This document shows, piece by piece, positions 29,101-37,650 of a DNA stretch of 64,000 bases (within the stretch, counting starts at the first letter, position 1; every line of letters begins with the position of its first letter). The notes beneath the pieces were generated by a model. That model was not told where the DNA came from, did no database searches, and worked only from the letters and a program-made list of their open reading frames with translations. Origin of the DNA: Aurantiochytrium sp. KH105 (taxonomy: Eukaryota > Sar > Bigyra > Thraustochytrida > Thraustochytriidae); NCBI GenBank assembly GCA_003116975.1, contig BGKB01000242.1:310001-374000 (forward strand), written 5' to 3'. Both the position numbers and the translations under genes were made by a program.

Positions 29101-30754
29101 ACCGCGCTGTGCATTCCAAGTCTTCAACATTCCACACGTTGATCTTGCCGTTGATCCCACCACTGAACAGGAGATCATGCTGTGCTCCTCCCCATTCTAC
29201 ACTCATTTGCACGTCCGCACACGGCAGCTGCTGGCACATGGAGTAGGTATGCGTGTCCCAAAATCCAATCGTGCTGTCGTTGGCCACGGTCGCCAGATAG
29301 CTCGACGCTCCGCGACCCTGGAGATAAGTTGCACCATGCACGACACCTTTGTGTCCGGCCGCGCGTTTGATAAGCGAAAAGTCGGATGCCTCGTAGACGC
29401 TGAGCATGCGGTTAGTGTCACATGCAATAAGATGGTCTAACTCTTGCACGTAATAGACATGGTCGATGCGAGTGTCATAGGTGACCGAGGGAATTGGGGC
29501 GATCGGACTTGGATCATAACGCTTGATGTTGTCCACACGAAAGTTATCGCGGTCCTGTGAAGACTCGACAATGTAGCTCGTAAACTCCTGCAACTCCATT
29601 GAGTGATCTCCATTGATGTCGACCTGGTGGAAAAACTCGCAGAGTTTGGCAACGGCGTTCACTTCGGCTTCATCAGACTCCATTTCGGGTTGATACTTCA
29701 TCATGACAGCAACAAACTCGTGCAGATCGAGCTCACCGCCATTCTCATTAAAGTCGCGCTTGACGCGCTGAAGCTGCCTCGCATCGAGCTCCATCATCAT
29801 TTTCGTAACGATTTCCTCATCTGTACGGAACTTTGTCTTTTCCACGGGCAAAGGTCCACTTGAACAGGATTCGTCGACAGCTTTGACGTCGACAGAGAGC
29901 TGTCCCTCGGTTGGCTGGGTGGTGACCAGCGCAAGGCTACTTTGATGAAGAAGATCTGGGACTTGGTGATCGACATTTGCTCCCAAAGCGCGCGACTTGA
30001 GTTTCGCGCTACGTTTTGCGTTATTTTCCCGCAGCAGCCTTTGTTCGTCGGATTCGCGCATGAGCGGCAAGTGTCCCATGGCTGTTGGTCTTCGCTGTCG
30101 GAAGTTGACGTTTCTCTGTTGTAGTTCTTTGACCTGTTCGGTTATACCGAGTGCGTCTGCCATATCCTGGACATTGCGTCGCGGACTGTGTAGCGTTGAA
30201 TGAGCCAATTTACCATCCATTTTGTCAGATAACCGGGTGTGTGTGCTTCGATCCGTTCCAGGTCTTGAGGAGGGGCGTCTCTTTCCGCCGGGCAAGAGCG
30301 ATGAAGAGCTTTCTTCGGTGCGCATGATTCGTTGTGAAACGCGTCGCGCCTTTTTACTCAGATCCAGGTCCCAAGATATAACATCCGAAAGATTGGCAGA
30401 CGTTGGCTGACTGTCTGTTGCGCGAAGTCGTGCCCTCTCCAAGCCGATTGTAACATTGGGCGGAAGCTTGGCTTCGCTGACATCGACGATGCGTCGCGTA
30501 TCGAGCTGCACACTTTGGTTTTGCTTGCGTCTTACTTTGAGCCCCATGCGGCCTGAAGAGCCCGCCGGACTTGATGGCGAGGCGCCAGTGCCACCAGCAC
30601 CATTACCATTACCAGCAGCAGCAGCTGCTGCTGCTGCTGCTGCATTGGCGCGCCGACTTTTATCGAGGAAACTAGAGAGTCTGCGCCGCGAAGATGACGT
30701 CGAGAGAGTAGCAGATTCTGACGAAGAAGACGAGGACGAAGAATTGGACGACAT
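26180..30754 (-). CDS. EF-hand/WD40-repeat protein 1 (WDR49/WDR64/EFCAB8-like)
   Basis: This is a 1524-residue protein starting at an ATG at 30754. A Ser-rich, low-complexity N terminus (poly-Ser, then poly-Ala) leads to a pair of EF-hands at about residues 340-400. The first is degenerate (DFNENGGELDLHEF) and the second is canonical (DINGDHSMELQEF). From about residue 430 on there are many WD40 repeats, arranged as at least two propellers; WD dipeptides are seen in GFWDTHT, KFWDIPTQ, KIWDIRNF, KLWDAESG and RYWDLTEL. The C terminus is basic and low complexity. EF-hands followed by long WD40 arrays are found in WDR49, WDR64 and EFCAB8, families linked to cilia. Calcium binding by the second EF-hand is likely. 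A second protein of the same layout lies 16 kb away (46373-50257). The gene is divergent from the CLASP-type gene. Confidence 0.9.
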   Translation of the reverse strand: MSSNSSSSSSSSESATLSTSSSRRRLSSFLDKSRRANAAAAAAAAAAGNGNGAGGTGASPSSPAGSSGRMGLKVRRKQNQSVQLDTRRIVDVSEAKLPPNVTIGLERARLRATDSQPTSANLSDVISWDLDLSKKARRVSQRIMRTEESSSSLLPGGKRRPSSRPGTDRSTHTRLSDKMDGKLAHSTLHSPRRNVQDMADALGITEQVKELQQRNVNFRQRRPTAMGHLPLMRESDEQRLLRENNAKRSAKLKSRALGANVDHQVPDLLHQSSLALVTTQPTEGQLSVDVKAVDESCSSGPLPVEKTKFRTDEEIVTKMMMELDARQLQRVKRDFNENGGELDLHEFVAVMMKYQPEMESDEAEVNAVAKLCEFFHQVDINGDHSMELQEFTSYIVESSQDRDNFRVDNIKRYDPSPIAPIPSVTYDTRIDHVYYVQELDHLIACDTNRMLSVYEASDFSLIKRAAGHKGVVHGATYLQGRGASSYLATVANDSTIGFWDTHTYSMCQQLPCADVQMSVEWGGAQHDLLFSGGINGKINVWNVEDLECTARLQGHNDIVMDLHCIESMGVIASASLDSQIKFWDIPTQTLRKSLPGHAKGAFSLAYSPEYRFLISAGFDHDALVWNPYVERLITPLKGHNSSLVGVKAIPNTPEIITADNEGFFKIWDIRNFSCVQTFAMRDARTEGAIGSEGAAIFANPARRTATSPTMRASHIGAIGNGGLPGLRPEATTKAERMQGQLRENIENRRNMASTLLFNNSLRMSDVDTAISCFAYSTKHRRIVAANHDIRLFDYDRPTDPKLSDTAPTIGVIFNETALTFTTAAGRSVKLWDAESGRLIRIYRDISGSEITALCFDGRKRKFITGDHEGRVTVFNLANGARMKDLSPHASEIVALHSLASMQRIISSSWDGVIKVSDESDPEAAVVLMEINHPAAVASLTRLIPGADAHRTRVEQNYAIMRKKQLGEVACFANFGMQRDLTAMAFSKSSGQLASAAQDASICLFNGEAGSAESMCLGHDVDVCALKYLDPHPFLVSGDANGAIFIWRTSPVVYKTLPWISFLNDTEQNSEYALPVASAGLRSPQAATAAAAAAAVDAKQGPEAEPEESAESFAPAVTCMEWDEASKTLIVGDEAGWLRYWDLTELLEDAAEDMRNRRYNADRKSCASPRSPASPQRQEQMHVDVRDADKVGVESTIPKDVEQANNGQNCKSQEDTNGEQAPPSSFFLTDDGTSGLERGVDSRYSSYASDGTGLSLQSSPFCPSRPQEERSKALGRANVREEIDKLRKLRTRRKSHSGQRGNVLPRSKLHWRTHDGAIHSVHLIQELDVLATSSSDCLVHLWAKCNGSLMGSLFQGSAQDRFVDTNWQIPVNRAAQQRATVASATQVLHAIAPLSGRIPRIGEEDMLLLEDSASAASNEHLLMDNMGHDRVETDARGKSSRIEATKKDKSKKSSKDDAKTAQILRAASPTRARKKSPPLMAKRASKSSKMREPLTARLKLGPEIQAAADKLFRSLRSTNQQGTMD

Positions 30755-31468
30755 CTGTGATGGTGTTTTCGCGGAGAGAACACTCGTTCGCCGAGCACTC
30801 GTGTAGTTGGAGTCTACAGGCAGGCACCCCTTTTTAATCGTCGAGAGGGAGCGAAAGAGGCGGTAGGAGGGAGAAGAAGTGTAGGCTTGAAGCTAAGTTT
30901 ATGTCGTGTCGTGACCTGTGCCGTGCCCTGAGCTGTGTCTTGTGTGATCTGGAGGCGCCCTTGGCCGGGCCCCGAGGCCCTTGGCTGGTTTGGCTCCTCA
31001 AGGCCCAGTTCAAGGCTTTTCCAAGTCCGGCCTGGGCTGCCAAGGCCTCATACTTTGTTTGTTCATTTCTTCTTCTTTTTCTTCTTCTTATCCTCCCCCT
31101 TCTTCGTCTTCTTCTTCTTCTCCTTCGTCTCATAAGCAGTCACGCTCTTACGCCAAGGAGCCGCCGTGCGAGTAGACCGTTCGCCGTACTATCGTGCACG
31201 ATGCGACTCAACGGCTATAAGTACTGAGTTGTCTCCTTGGCCTAGGCGAGGTCCCTGTGGCTTCCCTTCCCCCCCCTTCCCCCCACCCATGCAAGCACGT
31301 GCAGCAAGGAGCAGGCTTGAAAAGGAGTAGGCCTGGCCTAGGCCTGGAAGCGCAGACACGCGAAGGTAGACAAACTTCGTGGCGACGCTCGTGTCCAAGA
31401 CGGTCAGGGTTCGTCTTGTCGCTGGCGTGCAGACAACACGTCCGCGGCGACTCGGCTCGCGGGACACC
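30755..31468. other. divergent spacer with TAGGCCTA variants
   Basis: This holds the promoters of EF-hand/WD40 protein 1 and the CLASP-type gene. It contains a CTT-rich tract (about 31068-31130) and two clusters of the AGGCCT motif, at 31239-31247 and 31327-31346. No gene is seen. Confidence 0.5.
31327..31346. repeat. clustered AGGCCT palindromes
   Basis: GTAGGCCTGGCCTAGGCCTG contains overlapping AGGCCT and GGCCTAGGCC palindromes about 125 bp upstream of the CLASP-type start codon. Confidence 0.6.
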
Positions 31469-32941
31469 ATGACGACTCCGCTGGTGGCCGCCGTAGAGGC
31501 CAACCTCAATGACCTGCTGCCCGCACAGATGAACCAGCGTGCTCTGCTGGAGCGCATGGAGCGCTGCGTGGAATGTCTCGATGAGTCCCGCAAGGTGGAC
31601 TGGGAAGACCGGGAGCGATATTTGATGGAGCTTCAGGTGGCTGTTGTGCGGCTCGCCAACAATGCGCATCAGAACATTGAGTTTAGCGACGATCACGCAG
31701 GGACCGAGACGGCCGTCCCAGTTGACCTCTTGCAACGCATGCGGCGTCCACTCGAGGTCCAACTGCGCGACCTTCGCTCAGCGATCGTTCGCGAGGCATG
31801 CAAGCTTCTTTCTGTGTGCGTGGACTGCCTTCAAATGCACTTTGCAAAGACGGCTGCAGCGCTTGTGCCCGTTATGCTTGATCTTGTCGCATCAGGGAAC
31901 AAAGTAATTGCGGGACACATTGATCAGTGTTGCGGACATATTTTCAAAATGTTACGTTTACCATCTGTGCTGCCACGGCTAATATCTCTGCTTGGCAATA
32001 GCAAGAGCAAAGACGTGCGCGAAGCAAGCATGGCGTACCTGCACACGTGCCTTTGCTCATGGACCACACGAAGTCTCGAAAGACATGTCGATCTTTTGGA
32101 GGGCGTGCTGCCGCGGGTGCTGCAAGACGCCTCGCCCACGGTGCGCGCCAAGGCTCGCGAGAGCTTTTTGTTTTTCAGAGCGCACTTTTCAGAGCGCGCG
32201 AAATCCATTCTCATGCGCGCAGATGAACGAACGCAACGAAGCCTGCAAAAAGCGATGCAAAATCATGCAGTCGAAATATCTCCTGGCACGCCAGCGAGTC
32301 CAAGACCACGCACAACAAGGTCGCGGGGAGCATCGGCGTCATCTTCGGGCTGGTCTCCTCGTAGCTCAACAGTTTCCACGCCCGCATCTTCGCCCGAGGT
32401 CAGCAAGCGACTTTCGCTCTCGCAAAGGTCTCGGCATTCGGAATCAAAGCTCGCGTCCGAACCGAGACCACGAACCGCTCCTCGATCTCAGGAAAGTCTT
32501 TCTTCGAATCATACTCGTCCCGGGTCTTCGGGTAAGTGGGAAGGTGAACGCGGGCGATGGAGTGAGCCTGTGGCAGAGAGTGAGTCGAGGACTACTTCTT
32601 CTCGGCCTCTTGTGGAGCAAGTTCCGGCGCGGCCGCCGTCGAAGCCTGCCCACGAGACAAGCGAGGCATCGATGGATATCGGTGAAGCTGCTATACATGT
32701 TGACCTACCCGCTCTGGTCGCAGCACACAGAGCCCATCTGAACGAGGTCATAGCAAGCGTTGCCGAAGAGCTGAAAGTGTTGAAAAGGTATGAAAAAATT
32801 GTGCGTGCCGAGCGTCAAAACGAGACAGGCCGCGTGGACCCGCGGCCCTACGTGGAAGCGCTTTACTCGCATCTGCAGGAGAAGGAACGCCAGCTCGCTT
32901 CGTTGCGCTCGGATTTCGATGCGGTACTTTCTGCCAAATGA
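31469..32941 (+). CDS. CLASP-type TOG-domain protein
   Basis: This 490-residue protein starts at the ATG at 31469; the frame extends 5' only through a GTG. Residues about 15-275 form HEAT-like helical repeats that match the CLASP N-terminal TOG domain: QLRDLRSAIVREACKLLSVC, then ALVPVMLDLVASGNKVIAGH, then a repeat with ASPTVRAKARESF. A Ser/Arg/Pro-rich linker (about 280-410) follows, the type that binds the microtubule lattice in CLASPs. The last 80 residues are a probable coiled coil. Full CLASPs have two or three TOG domains and about 1300-1500 residues, so this is a short single-TOG form, comparable in layout to a minimal CLASP/crescerin-like protein. I infer microtubule binding, cytoplasmic or flagellar. 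Confidence 0.85.
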   Translation: MTTPLVAAVEANLNDLLPAQMNQRALLERMERCVECLDESRKVDWEDRERYLMELQVAVVRLANNAHQNIEFSDDHAGTETAVPVDLLQRMRRPLEVQLRDLRSAIVREACKLLSVCVDCLQMHFAKTAAALVPVMLDLVASGNKVIAGHIDQCCGHIFKMLRLPSVLPRLISLLGNSKSKDVREASMAYLHTCLCSWTTRSLERHVDLLEGVLPRVLQDASPTVRAKARESFLFFRAHFSERAKSILMRADERTQRSLQKAMQNHAVEISPGTPASPRPRTTRSRGASASSSGWSPRSSTVSTPASSPEVSKRLSLSQRSRHSESKLASEPRPRTAPRSQESLSSNHTRPGSSGKWEGERGRWSEPVAESESRTTSSRPLVEQVPARPPSKPAHETSEASMDIGEAAIHVDLPALVAAHRAHLNEVIASVAEELKVLKRYEKIVRAERQNETGRVDPRPYVEALYSHLQEKERQLASLRSDFDAVLSAK

Positions 32942-33143
32942 TGGACGTCTCGAACGTCAGAACATCGCTCACATGGTCGAGCAAGCAGGGAGTAAGCACC
33001 TGGCCTGGTCTATCAACAAGCAATCGAAAAGAAGCAGCACTTTCGCCCCACATTTGAGCATATATACATAGTAATCGACCGTGCAACTTTTGTTTTGTTT
33101 TGTTTTCGTTGTGTTTTAATTAATTTTAATTCGTTTTCCGTTT

Positions 33144-35171
33144 TCATAGCGCGTACTTCTCCTGAAGAGCGTCCAGATCAGCAAGACTGGATTCTGGTAC
33201 GGATCGCATTATAGCAAATGCAGCATCAATCTGTTTCCGTGACGATGCAGAGAGAAACATCAGGTTGAGTGAGAATCGCTTGACACTGGTGAACGCGTCT
33301 AAAAGGGCAAAAGCTTTCTCAGCCTGCGCAGGCAAAAGCGTGTGCGTCACGCTGAGCATGGCGTCGAAGCTGGCCTCATCAAGCTGGTCTGCAAACGCAC
33401 TCACGAGCGAGTTTTCCGACAAGTGCTTGAGTACGAGCTCGAGGGCCTCCTCCGCCGGTGCTTTTTTCAAAACTGCAGTCAACAATGGTCCTCGACGCTT
33501 GGCCGTCGTTGCTTTACGAAGCTTTCCTGTCGATCCAATCGATTTTTTCGAGGTGACGAAATCATGCTTGCAAGTAGTGGTCTTCGGGGTCGAACGATCT
33601 TGGACGCGAGGCTCATCCTCTGAGGAATCTGTGACTTGAGGTCGGGACGTTTTGGTGGACAAAGTCTCTGGCGTCAACTCTTGAAATCGTCGCAGGAACG
33701 CAGAGACGGTCTCCTGAAATTCCTTTTCTCTTTGCGCATTTGCACGGGCACGAAAGTTGATCTTTCGCTCGATGTCGCCAAGTGCCTTTTCCTCCATTTC
33801 ATCAAGATTAGAAACACGCCGCGCTTCATCCAGAGCTACACCGAGATCGTCCCAACGCTCCAGCTGCATAAACGCTTGAAGTAGACGAAAGTGGGCCTTG
33901 AAATAAGCAGGCGACAGGGCGATCGCATTCTTGCAGTCTCCGACACAGGCTTCCATGAGATCCTCTTCAGGGCCGGACTTGCCTTGCTTGTGGAGTTCCA
34001 TGCGTGCTGCCGCACGATTTGCCAGCACTTTGGCGCGTTCCTCTGGAAGATTAGATTCGTCCTCTTGCGCTGCATGCAAGGCTTCATCGTAAAGCTCGAT
34101 GGCTCTTCGATATTGACCCTCCGCAAACGCTACATTGCCCTGAGACTTGAGGGAGAGCGACTTGTTCACCTCGGCCTCGACATCGGCGGTAGCGTCTTCG
34201 CTTGGACGTTCAGAGGGTAGATGCTGCGCTTTAATAGCTGGAGAAAGAGTCTCAGCAGACGTGTTTTGTGGGACAACTAATTGACTTGCCACCGAGAGCG
34301 CGGCGTCGTCGTCCAGGACAGATTGTTGCTGGTCGTCTTTCTTCTCCTCGTCATCTGCGTTAGGCGCGGGACTCGGCGCTGGAAAGCGTTTGAAATCATC
34401 GTACAATTTCCGCGCAAAGTCGCGCTCCTGTTGTGCGAGGTCTGTTCGCTCGGACCAGGATTCGAGCGTTTGGATGATCTTGGGGCTGACACGAATAATC
34501 CGATCTTTGCAGTAGAAATAGCGCAGCCACGATAGGAAAAATCCGAGGAGCTGCAGACTCAACAGGCCGCCTCCAGGAAAGGTTGACTCGTAGTTGGTCA
34601 TAAGGGCAGAAATGATACGGGTTCTCGTGAGTGAAAGCATGGATTGATGAAGTGCTAGTTGGGCCTTGCTGGGCGGGTCATCGAACCATCCGAGGCTCTC
34701 TGCGCCAGTGAGTACGAGCAAAGCTTCCATAGCTTGCGCGCGAATCATCATGTTTGAGTTGTCGACAAGATTTGCAAGTGCGACCAAACCGCCACTTAAG
34801 CAAAAGTCAGGACCAAAGGCTGGCTCGTGCACGTGCAAGAGGTACAGCAACGCGAGGGACACGACTTGAACCCTGCGCTGCGGATGCTCCTTTGGTGCGC
34901 CGTCTGGCGGGTCACTGATGAGGAGTGAATAGAACCCGACATGCTCATGATTCCGCGATGGCGCAAAGCAGAGGGCTCGCGCTCTGTCGCGCGTGAACCT
35001 TGATCGGAGCACTGCCTCAAGTTCATCGACGGGTGGTCGCTCCCATATCTCCTCGAATTGTTTCCGCAACTGCTGCTTCGAGTTGGCAGCGTCCTGCGCG
35101 TCGTCAGGTATCGCCTCCAGAATCGCCGCGACGCGCGGTAAAACGTCTGCGTCCCAGCTCACGCTCGCCAT
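33144..35171 (-). CDS. TPR co-chaperone-type protein with RPAP3_C domain
   Basis: This 675-residue protein starts at the ATG at 35171; a GTG five codons upstream is not used here. Residues about 1-260 are helical and look armadillo/HEAT-like (for example GGLVALANLVDNSNMMIRAQ). Residues about 335-470 contain three TPR motifs starting KSQGNVAFAEGQYRRAIELY, typical of HSP90/HSP70 carboxylate-clamp TPRs. After a charged linker, residues about 570-660 match the RPAP3 C-terminal domain: AEEALELVLKHLSENSLVSA, ending KRFSLNLMFLSASSRK. TPR plus RPAP3_C occurs in RPAP3 (R2TP complex) and SPAG1, which assemble RNA polymerase and axonemal dyneins. Given the flagellar genes nearby I favour a dynein-assembly factor, but the armadillo-like N terminus is not standard for either. 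It is convergent with the CLASP-type gene and divergent from YTM1. Confidence 0.86.
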   Translation of the reverse strand: MASVSWDADVLPRVAAILEAIPDDAQDAANSKQQLRKQFEEIWERPPVDELEAVLRSRFTRDRARALCFAPSRNHEHVGFYSLLISDPPDGAPKEHPQRRVQVVSLALLYLLHVHEPAFGPDFCLSGGLVALANLVDNSNMMIRAQAMEALLVLTGAESLGWFDDPPSKAQLALHQSMLSLTRTRIISALMTNYESTFPGGGLLSLQLLGFFLSWLRYFYCKDRIIRVSPKIIQTLESWSERTDLAQQERDFARKLYDDFKRFPAPSPAPNADDEEKKDDQQQSVLDDDAALSVASQLVVPQNTSAETLSPAIKAQHLPSERPSEDATADVEAEVNKSLSLKSQGNVAFAEGQYRRAIELYDEALHAAQEDESNLPEERAKVLANRAAARMELHKQGKSGPEEDLMEACVGDCKNAIALSPAYFKAHFRLLQAFMQLERWDDLGVALDEARRVSNLDEMEEKALGDIERKINFRARANAQREKEFQETVSAFLRRFQELTPETLSTKTSRPQVTDSSEDEPRVQDRSTPKTTTCKHDFVTSKKSIGSTGKLRKATTAKRRGPLLTAVLKKAPAEEALELVLKHLSENSLVSAFADQLDEASFDAMLSVTHTLLPAQAEKAFALLDAFTSVKRFSLNLMFLSASSRKQIDAAFAIMRSVPESSLADLDALQEKYAL

Positions 35172-35610
35172 CTTGCTCTTTTGCACGTCTTTCTCGCCGC
35201 GCGCGCTCTGGCGCTCTTCTTCTTCTCTTCTGCTTTTTTCTCTTCCCTTCCAAAGACCTGGTGCAGCAGTGCGTGCGGTCCACCACCCGCGCGGGCTGAT
35301 CGTCCAGTCGGGCTTTGTCAGCTCTCCTGCCTCGTCGTCTCTCCCAGAATCTCCTTTCGCCGTCGCGCTCAGCGTGCTTGTCTCGCAAGACCGTTGAGGA
35401 GAAAAGGCCTCGCGAACTAATTTGCGTTGCGCAAAAGACCCCGAAACGACCTGAAATTAGTTCCAGCGCAACCCCTTCGCACGCGGCCACCGATTCGGGC
35501 GCGGGTCTGGAGGGTCTGGCGCGCGAGGACCATTCACGCGACGGGAGAGCCCGAGTCCCGCGCGAACTCGAGCGAGCAGGAGGCCGAGCGCCGCGAGAGC
35601 ACGCAGCGCG
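35172..35610. other. divergent spacer between the TPR protein and YTM1
   Basis: This is 439 bp of GC-rich and pyrimidine-rich DNA (CTT/TCT stretch at about 35217-35250) likely to hold both promoters. No gene is visible. Confidence 0.45.
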
Positions 35611-37275
35611 ATGGCGGGTCCGACACGAAGGAGCACGCGGGCGTCCGCGAGGGTCGCGGAGCTCGAGAAAGAAGCCATGGACGTGGACGAGGGGGCCGCG
35701 CAGGAGGTCGAGGACGACGTCGAGGACGACGACGTCGAGGAGGAGGAGGACAGCGAGGAGGAGCAGGGTGGAGCGGAAGAAGACGAAGATGAAGATGACG
35801 AGGACGACGAGGACGATGATGACGATGATGACGACGAGGAAGAAGGCGAAGGAGACGAGCAGATCCGCGTCAAGTTCACCACCCGGTTCTCCAAGTACCG
35901 CGTGACCGAGACGAGCATCGCTGTGCCGCTGTCATTGCGCCGCGCGGGACTCTCCGAGGTGGTGAACCATCTGCTCGGAAGGGAAGACGAGGACCGAGTA
36001 GTCTTTGACTTTCTCATTGTCGAAAAGGACACCCTCGTGCGGCGAAACCTCGAGTACCACCTACGCACGCTTAAACTTTCGAGCGAGGAGGTCTTGCATC
36101 TCGAGTACGCGCCCGCGCTGCTCGAGCCGGAACTCTCTGCAGAGGAGAAATGGCCCGACTGGCTTTCTTGCGTCGACGCTCGCCGGCCGACCGCAGAGAA
36201 TGAAGACCTTGTCGCCGTGACGGGGTCTTACGATGGGTCCCTTACCTTTTGCGAGGTGGCGCGCTCCTCTGGCGCCGCTGGGCTGGCCAAAGGCGTGACT
36301 GTGCTGTCCAAGGTCCAGGCTCACCGCGCCGCAGTCAAGGGTGTAACACAGTTTGGAGAAAACTACGTTTCTTCGTGCGGCAAGGATGGTGTCGTCAAGG
36401 TGTGGTCAACCTCATTGGCGGAGGCGGCGCCTGTAACGCGCAAAGCAGCAGCCAACGGATCCTCTTCGTCAACACGTTCGATGAACTGTACCCAGATTGC
36501 TAGCTGTGAAGGTCATGAGCGAAGTGTGGAAGCGCTAGACGCGGTGCAAATTGGCAATTTTGCCGTCATGGGTAGCGGTGGCTGGGATCAGTCCGTTTGC
36601 ATCTGGAAGGTTGCGTTAGGCAACGAGGATGACGTCACTGCCGCCAAGGAAGAGGGTGAAGACGAAGGTGATGCCGCGAATGGGAGCGACCGTAAAAAAC
36701 GCAAAGTAAAGGGCGCAAAGGCAGCCTCTGCCCTGAAGACAGTCAAACCAGCCTCAGTTCTTTCAGGCCATACCGACAGTGTATCTGCCTTGACGTGGGC
36801 AGATCGCGGGTCTCCTTCGACGCTGTTCTCCGGCTCCTGGGACCGAAGCATTCGCGCGTGGGATGTGGTGCGAGAGGTGTGTACAATAAAGCTCAACGGG
36901 AACAAGGTGGTGACCGCGATCGCGCATAATCCAACGACGGCAACGATTGCTACGGGCCATGCCGATGAGCAGGTACGCCTTTGGGACTCGCGTGTTACGG
37001 GCGAGGCCATTGTCAAACTTTCCCTCAAGTCGCACGAGGCGTGGATCACATCTGTGCAGTGGTCGCCTTCCCGGCCTCATCTTCTCGCCTCGGCCTCGCA
37101 GGACCGGACCATCAAGCTTTGGGATGTCCGATCGTCCGTGCCGCTTCATACGCTCAAGTCTCACACAAATAAGGTGTTCGGGCTTTCATGGGACGCCTCG
37201 GGCACCATGCTCATGTCTGCAGGCGCGGACTCGATGTTGCGTGCCTACCGTGTCGGCACAGAGAAGTCCGACTGA
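35611..37275 (+). CDS. YTM1: ribosome biogenesis protein WDR12/YTM1
   Basis: This 554-residue protein carries the NLE domain at about residues 83-160 (EQIRVKFTTRFSKYRVTETS) followed by a seven-bladed WD40 propeller. The blades include VSSCGKDGVVKVWS, GSGGWDQSVCIWK, FSGSWDRSIRAWD, GHADEQVRLWDSR and SASQDRTIKLWDV. NLE plus WD40 in this size range is the WDR12/YTM1 family, the PeBoW/Nop7 complex member that works in 60S subunit maturation. Its NLE domain is bound by the MIDAS domain of the Rea1/midasin AAA+ ATPase. The N terminus carries an unusually long Asp/Glu-rich stretch (about residues 25-80), and a basic KKRKVKGAK insert sits in the middle of the propeller (about residue 360) and may act as a nuclear signal. 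The start ATG follows a purine at -3. Confidence 0.95.
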   Translation: MAGPTRRSTRASARVAELEKEAMDVDEGAAQEVEDDVEDDDVEEEEDSEEEQGGAEEDEDEDDEDDEDDDDDDDDEEEGEGDEQIRVKFTTRFSKYRVTETSIAVPLSLRRAGLSEVVNHLLGREDEDRVVFDFLIVEKDTLVRRNLEYHLRTLKLSSEEVLHLEYAPALLEPELSAEEKWPDWLSCVDARRPTAENEDLVAVTGSYDGSLTFCEVARSSGAAGLAKGVTVLSKVQAHRAAVKGVTQFGENYVSSCGKDGVVKVWSTSLAEAAPVTRKAAANGSSSSTRSMNCTQIASCEGHERSVEALDAVQIGNFAVMGSGGWDQSVCIWKVALGNEDDVTAAKEEGEDEGDAANGSDRKKRKVKGAKAASALKTVKPASVLSGHTDSVSALTWADRGSPSTLFSGSWDRSIRAWDVVREVCTIKLNGNKVVTAIAHNPTTATIATGHADEQVRLWDSRVTGEAIVKLSLKSHEAWITSVQWSPSRPHLLASASQDRTIKLWDVRSSVPLHTLKSHTNKVFGLSWDASGTMLMSAGADSMLRAYRVGTEKSD

Positions 37276-37650
37276 CGCTCCTCTTGGTCATCAAAAATAT
37301 CATATTTGTGTCGCATGCTTTTTCCATCCTGGACTGATCTATTTGCGATACGATGCGATGCGATGCGATGCGATGCGATGCGATGCGATGCGATGCGATG
37401 CGATGCGATGCGATGCAATGCAATGCGATGTATCAGGAGGCGGACGAAAGAGACGGTGCACAACAAGGGTTGGAGAGCGAATTCCCTCTTCAACAAGCCC
37501 ATCACACCCCGCCTGCCCACCCCCTCTACTTTGGAAAATCTAGGCCTAGACATTGGAATGAACAACTCATGATCTGCAATATCCTATATTTCCGTATCTT
37601 TTGCTCGTCCTTTACTGTTTCATTTTAACACGCAGACTGGATCAGCGGTC
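37276..37650. other. convergent 3' region with GCGAT pentamer array
   Basis: This lies between the YTM1 and enkurin stops. It contains the pentamer array at about 37349-37430 and a TAGGCCTAGA palindrome at 37541-37550. Confidence 0.6.
37349..37430. repeat. (GCGAT)n pentanucleotide array
   Basis: About 15 copies of GCGAT, nearly perfect until the last three units (GCAAT, GCAAT, GCGAT), starting about 75 bp past the YTM1 stop codon and therefore probably in its 3' UTR. Confidence 0.9.

Noticed and set aside
35457..36068. Minus-strand poly-Ser frame opposite YTM1
   Set aside because: It is the complement of the Asp/Glu-coding run of YTM1, whose NLE and WD40 motifs are unmistakable.
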